The position numbers and the translations under genes were made by a program. Shown here one piece after another: positions 27,792 to 29,828 of a stretch of 29,828 bases of DNA. Numbering within the stretch: the first letter of the stretch is position 1; each line of letters starts with the position of its first letter. Below the pieces are notes generated by a model, which worked only from the letters and a program-made list of their open reading frames with translations, did no database searches and was not told the DNA's origin. Source of the stretch: a virus; the IMG/VR virus record IMGVR_UViG_3300047174_000201, positions 1-29,828 of that record. The stretch is one strand, 5' to 3'.

Positions 27792-27799
27792 TATAAATA
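27792..27799 (+). promoter_or_regulatory. T4-type late promoter (perfect TATAAATA), near the start codon
   Basis: An exact T4 late octamer ending seven bases before the ATG at 27807. The gap TCTGCAT holds no Shine-Dalgarno. Confidence 0.7.
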
Positions 27800-27806
27800 T
27801 CTGCAT

Positions 27807-28874
27807 ATGCGCGCTTATGAAATTCTAAACGAGAAAACTACCGAGAACATGGAAGTTCTGCGAGATTGTGTCGATCTTCTAATTAAGAACTTGCCTTACA
27901 AATTCAAGGCCAATATGAGCGATGGACTCCAAGGTGATCGATTGTCGGGACTGAATGAAATTATTAAGAAGTATGCAGGTACGCGTTATGAAGAACCTGT
28001 CAAGGCTCTCTATCAACAAGTCTTCGTGTTCAATAATAATATGCCGATCACGGGCACGTTGGGTGCCTATATTGGCAGACCGCATAATATATTTAAGTTC
28101 AACATATCTGGGCTGATGGGCGAATGTCGAGATTTTACACTTGAAGAACTTTTAGCGTTTAAAGGAAACAAAGCGATTAAAACATTTCGTGGCATTATTC
28201 TTCACGAAATTCGTCACATGTTTCAATCTGTCATGTATAAAAATTATTTCTATGGTGGCAGAGATGATGATTACAAGAAATCTCCAATTGAGATTGACGC
28301 AGCTTGGGTTCATCATCTGGAAGACTATAACATCGATGATTTTACAACAGCCGAATCCTATGCCAATGTCGTTATGTCTTCCTTTGCTGGCTACAAGAAC
28401 CTGACACCAAAGGAACAAGAGCACTTCCGTCGTAAGACAATTCGTTATTACCAAGATCATACGACTGGTAATAAGTCTGCTGCTGGATCGAACGCTAAGG
28501 AGCGGCTTCTACTGGCACGTAGTGCTGCCATCAAGCTTGCAGTCAATGCGCTGGCAAAGGTAAGGAACGATTATGATCTGCGTAATGTGCCCGGTTACAA
28601 TAAAGAATCAAAGTTCTTCTTATTCCCTGATCGCGCCTTTCGTGGAGCCGCATCGATCCTCTCAAGCGATGCCCGAGTTACGGCTGTCAATGCACCGATT
28701 ATTTGTTTGGCTTTGGCTCTCACTATGCCGCCAGAGGATAAACCCTTGATCCAGAAGCTCTTAAAGAGCAAAGGCGTGACAGCTCAAGAAGCACTGTCGA
28801 ATGCCGATGAAGCGTTCGCGGACGGTTGGGATATCCCCGCAATCAAAAGTGAAATCAGCAAAGCCTTTGATTGA
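27807..28874 (+). CDS. Zincin-like metalloprotease candidate with capsid-targeting-like leader
   Basis: 355 aa. The leader MRAYEILNEKTTE fits the capsid-targeting pattern with a cut after L-N-E (residue 9). Residues 133-137 are HEIRH, a match to the zinc-metallopeptidase HExxH motif, within a hydrophobic strand-helix (GIILHEIRHMFQS). A possible third ligand, E162, lies in SPIEIDAAWVHH about 25 residues on, as in gluzincin-type enzymes. The rest is helical and basic, with a linker near residue 220 (TTGNKSAAGSNAKERLL). I infer a peptidase that is packaged and delivered with the DNA, or used in prohead maturation. Its codons are more GC-rich downstream of residue 200. A perfect late promoter abuts the start. 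Confidence 0.75.
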   Translation: MRAYEILNEKTTENMEVLRDCVDLLIKNLPYKFKANMSDGLQGDRLSGLNEIIKKYAGTRYEEPVKALYQQVFVFNNNMPITGTLGAYIGRPHNIFKFNISGLMGECRDFTLEELLAFKGNKAIKTFRGIILHEIRHMFQSVMYKNYFYGGRDDDYKKSPIEIDAAWVHHLEDYNIDDFTTAESYANVVMSSFAGYKNLTPKEQEHFRRKTIRYYQDHTTGNKSAAGSNAKERLLLARSAAIKLAVNALAKVRNDYDLRNVPGYNKESKFFLFPDRAFRGAASILSSDARVTAVNAPIICLALALTMPPEDKPLIQKLLKSKGVTAQEALSNADEAFADGWDIPAIKSEISKAFD

Positions 28875-28888
28875 ATTTTATAACTTGA

Positions 28889-28986
28889 GGTGACTGAGAT
28901 CGGACAGTTCAGTCCCATCGGTCTGAACCCAGAATCCTTGCTATATAAATCAAGCGATCTCAGAACGGCATTCTACGCCTGTCACC
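28889..28986 (-). ncRNA. 98-base multibranched RNA element
   Basis: The ends pair (GGTGAC with GTCACC at 28889-28894/28981-28986). Next inward TGAGATCG pairs with CGATCTCA (28895-28902/28955-28962), and a small GGC/GCC hairpin with a seven-base loop interrupts one side. Inside are GTTCAG/CTGAAC and CTTG/CAAG hairpins. It begins 14 bases after the metalloprotease stop codon, has no T-run, and lies beside a tRNA-like gene. The stems work on both strands; I assign the reverse strand because of the tRNA-like neighbour. It could be an independent small RNA or the 3' domain of the larger RNA to its right. Confidence 0.4.
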
Positions 28987-29023
28987 TGCCACCACCCAAA
29001 ACGGCATAGTAGCAAACTTGATA

Positions 29024-29094
29024 TGATCATGGTCGGATTCGAACCGACATCCAATGGTTTTTAGACCCTTGCTCGTCCGTTGAGCTTCATGACC
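29024..29094 (-). tRNA. tRNA-like cloverleaf, anticodon uncertain
   Basis: On the reverse strand the acceptor arms GGTCATG and CATGATC pair over seven bases with one wobble. The D-arm is GCTC-AACGGAC-GAGC, the T-arm GTCGG-TTCGAAT-CCGAC is perfect, and the discriminator is A; total length is 71 bases with no encoded CCA. The anticodon arm is poor: AGGGT/CCATT pairs badly in the standard frame, which would give a CTAAAAA loop with anticodon AAA. A six-base loop with mismatched longer stem fits as well. It may be a degenerate or modified tRNA, or a tRNA-like domain of a larger RNA. Confidence 0.6.
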
Positions 29095-29100
29095 TATGGG

Positions 29101-29828
29101 TAGTTCGCTACACTACTAAAACCCGAAGGTAGTAATTCTGCTAAACCCAGTTATAGACTGGTTGCGCGCTTAATCCATAATCCTATATATGCTCATTCGA
29201 GCAAATTCGAAACAATGCTGCGACCGCTCTTTGCGATCCACTCCATCGCGGCCTATTCGGGCAGAAGCACGATGAAATCTGACGGGGGTCGAACCCGTGC
29301 ATACATTGCCCTTTCGCTTGGTTCGGTCGCGACAACTCCCCAAGCTACAACAGTGTGCCCATTCGGGCGAATTCGTAATGGAGCAGAGAACTCTCTAGAA
29401 AAGCCTCGTTCGTTGAACGCATTCGCATTCCAAACACAGGAATGCGACCATCCAACTAGCTCCACACTTTCATCTGAACAATCTGCAGATTGTCCAAGAC
29501 TACAACTTGCCAGCTTCTTGCGCTATGCGCCGTAGCGTCCGCTCGCGCGGAGTCAGGCTTGGGGACTTGCACCCCGCTGCATCTGGCCCCGAACTCTGCC
29601 GGGCGTTTCTCAATAATTTGGTCGGGCGGTGACCTCTAAAAAGAGGGCGCCGGATGCAGAACCGATATACTGCGAGGGGCGTTTGCAACCACCTTCCCGC
29701 CTACTTTCGTTCGTCTTCCTCACACGGATATCTCCCGTGCTGACCAAAACTTTAAAAGGTAACACTCTCTCTTACACGCGTCTCGCCACAGCGGCAACGC
29801 TGGTATTTGAGAACGGCACCCCAACTTG
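29101..29828 (-). ncRNA. Gene-free region with dense RNA structure, possible large ncRNA
   Basis: About 730 bases without a credible protein gene but with many stable hairpins. Examples: TCGCATTCC/GGAATGCGA (29423-29447) inside a domain closed by seven pairs at 29378-29384/29459-29465; GGGG-TGCAAGT-type hairpin at 29561-29575; CCGC-GCGA-GCGG (GNRA tetraloop on the reverse strand) at 29539-29550; ACC-TTCG-GGT (UUCG tetraloop on the reverse strand) at 29121-29130; CACGG/CCGTG at 29723-29739; a long-range helix 29577-29583/29653-29659; and three similar hairpins with ATTC/GAAT loops at 29191, 29251 and 29357. GC content is visibly higher than in the genes. One hairpin (29789-29802) favours the forward strand (GCAA loop). 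Phage-borne ornate RNAs such as GOLLD and ROOL lie near tRNAs and have this size; I cannot confirm the family. The region continues beyond the window. Confidence 0.5.

Noticed and set aside
29275-29345. A second tRNA suggested by a T-arm-like hairpin (ACGGG-TTCGACC-CCCGT on the reverse strand)
   Set aside because: The matching acceptor strand for CAGATTT is absent and no anticodon arm forms; it is better seen as one hairpin of the larger RNA.
29215-29688. Short frames in the structured right-edge region (106, 70 and 62 aa)
   Set aside because: No ribosome sites, no sensible protein features, and they coincide with dense RNA stems.
29101-29828. tmRNA or RNase P RNA
   Set aside because: The tmRNA tRNA-like ends and tag frame, and the conserved RNase P core sequences, are not visible on either strand.

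Overview
The window is part of the genome of a T4-type myovirus that probably infects an alphaproteobacterium. Its core genes are T4-like: a gp16-like small terminase (cut by the left edge), a gp17 large terminase interrupted by an intein, a gp32-like ssDNA-binding protein, the UvsX recombinase and its mediator UvsY. A repeated TAAATA-type late promoter fits T4 late transcription. The host inference rests on two small genes that look alphaproteobacterial (an Usg-family protein and a DUF4170-like protein). No tool was run, so all family names come from motifs read by eye.

Layout. 1-5.5 kb: small terminase, then late genes for virion or virion-associated proteins (266, 262, 141 and 430 aa proteins and a Nudix hydrolase), with one early reverse gene at 363-830. 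5.5-9.1 kb: an early gene under an operator-flanked promoter with a structured leader, the Usg-like gene, and the large terminase whose Walker A motif is split by a 329-aa intein carrying a LAGLIDADG endonuclease. 9.1-11.6 kb: early accessory genes (DUF4170-like, two paralogous winged-helix mini-proteins, a ligase-type nucleotidyltransferase). 11.6-16.7 kb: an early reverse gene, an Arr-like ADP-ribosyltransferase, a repetitive tail-fibre-like protein, a 670-aa probable virion protein and another early reverse gene. 17-20 kb: the recombination block gp32-uvsX-uvsY. 20-22 kb: two tail proteins with a common C-terminal domain. 22-28.9 kb: small accessory genes including Dps, a second ADP-ribosyltransferase, PTH2 peptidyl-tRNA hydrolase, two tiny membrane proteins, DUF4326 and a zinc-metalloprotease-like protein. 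28.9-29.8 kb: about 950 bases without a credible gene, but with a tRNA-like cloverleaf and many hairpins, probably a large structured RNA on the reverse strand.

Two signals run through the window. First, several late genes (positions 927, 2514, 5103, 12175, 27807) start with a short peptide resembling the T4 capsid-targeting sequence, ending in the L/I-x-E motif cut by the T4 prohead protease. Their mature parts include a Nudix hydrolase, a HicA-like protein, an ADP-ribosyltransferase and a metalloprotease-like protein, suggesting a set of effectors packed in the capsid and delivered with the DNA. Second, late promoters lie at two distinct distances from start codons: 23-32 bases (normal leader) or 4-7 bases (predicted leaderless or nearly leaderless mRNA).

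Early genes carry sigma70-type promoters (TTGAC-type -35, 16-17 base spacer). At least three have inverted repeats around the -10 element, which look like repressor operators. The paralogous winged-helix proteins are candidate regulators.
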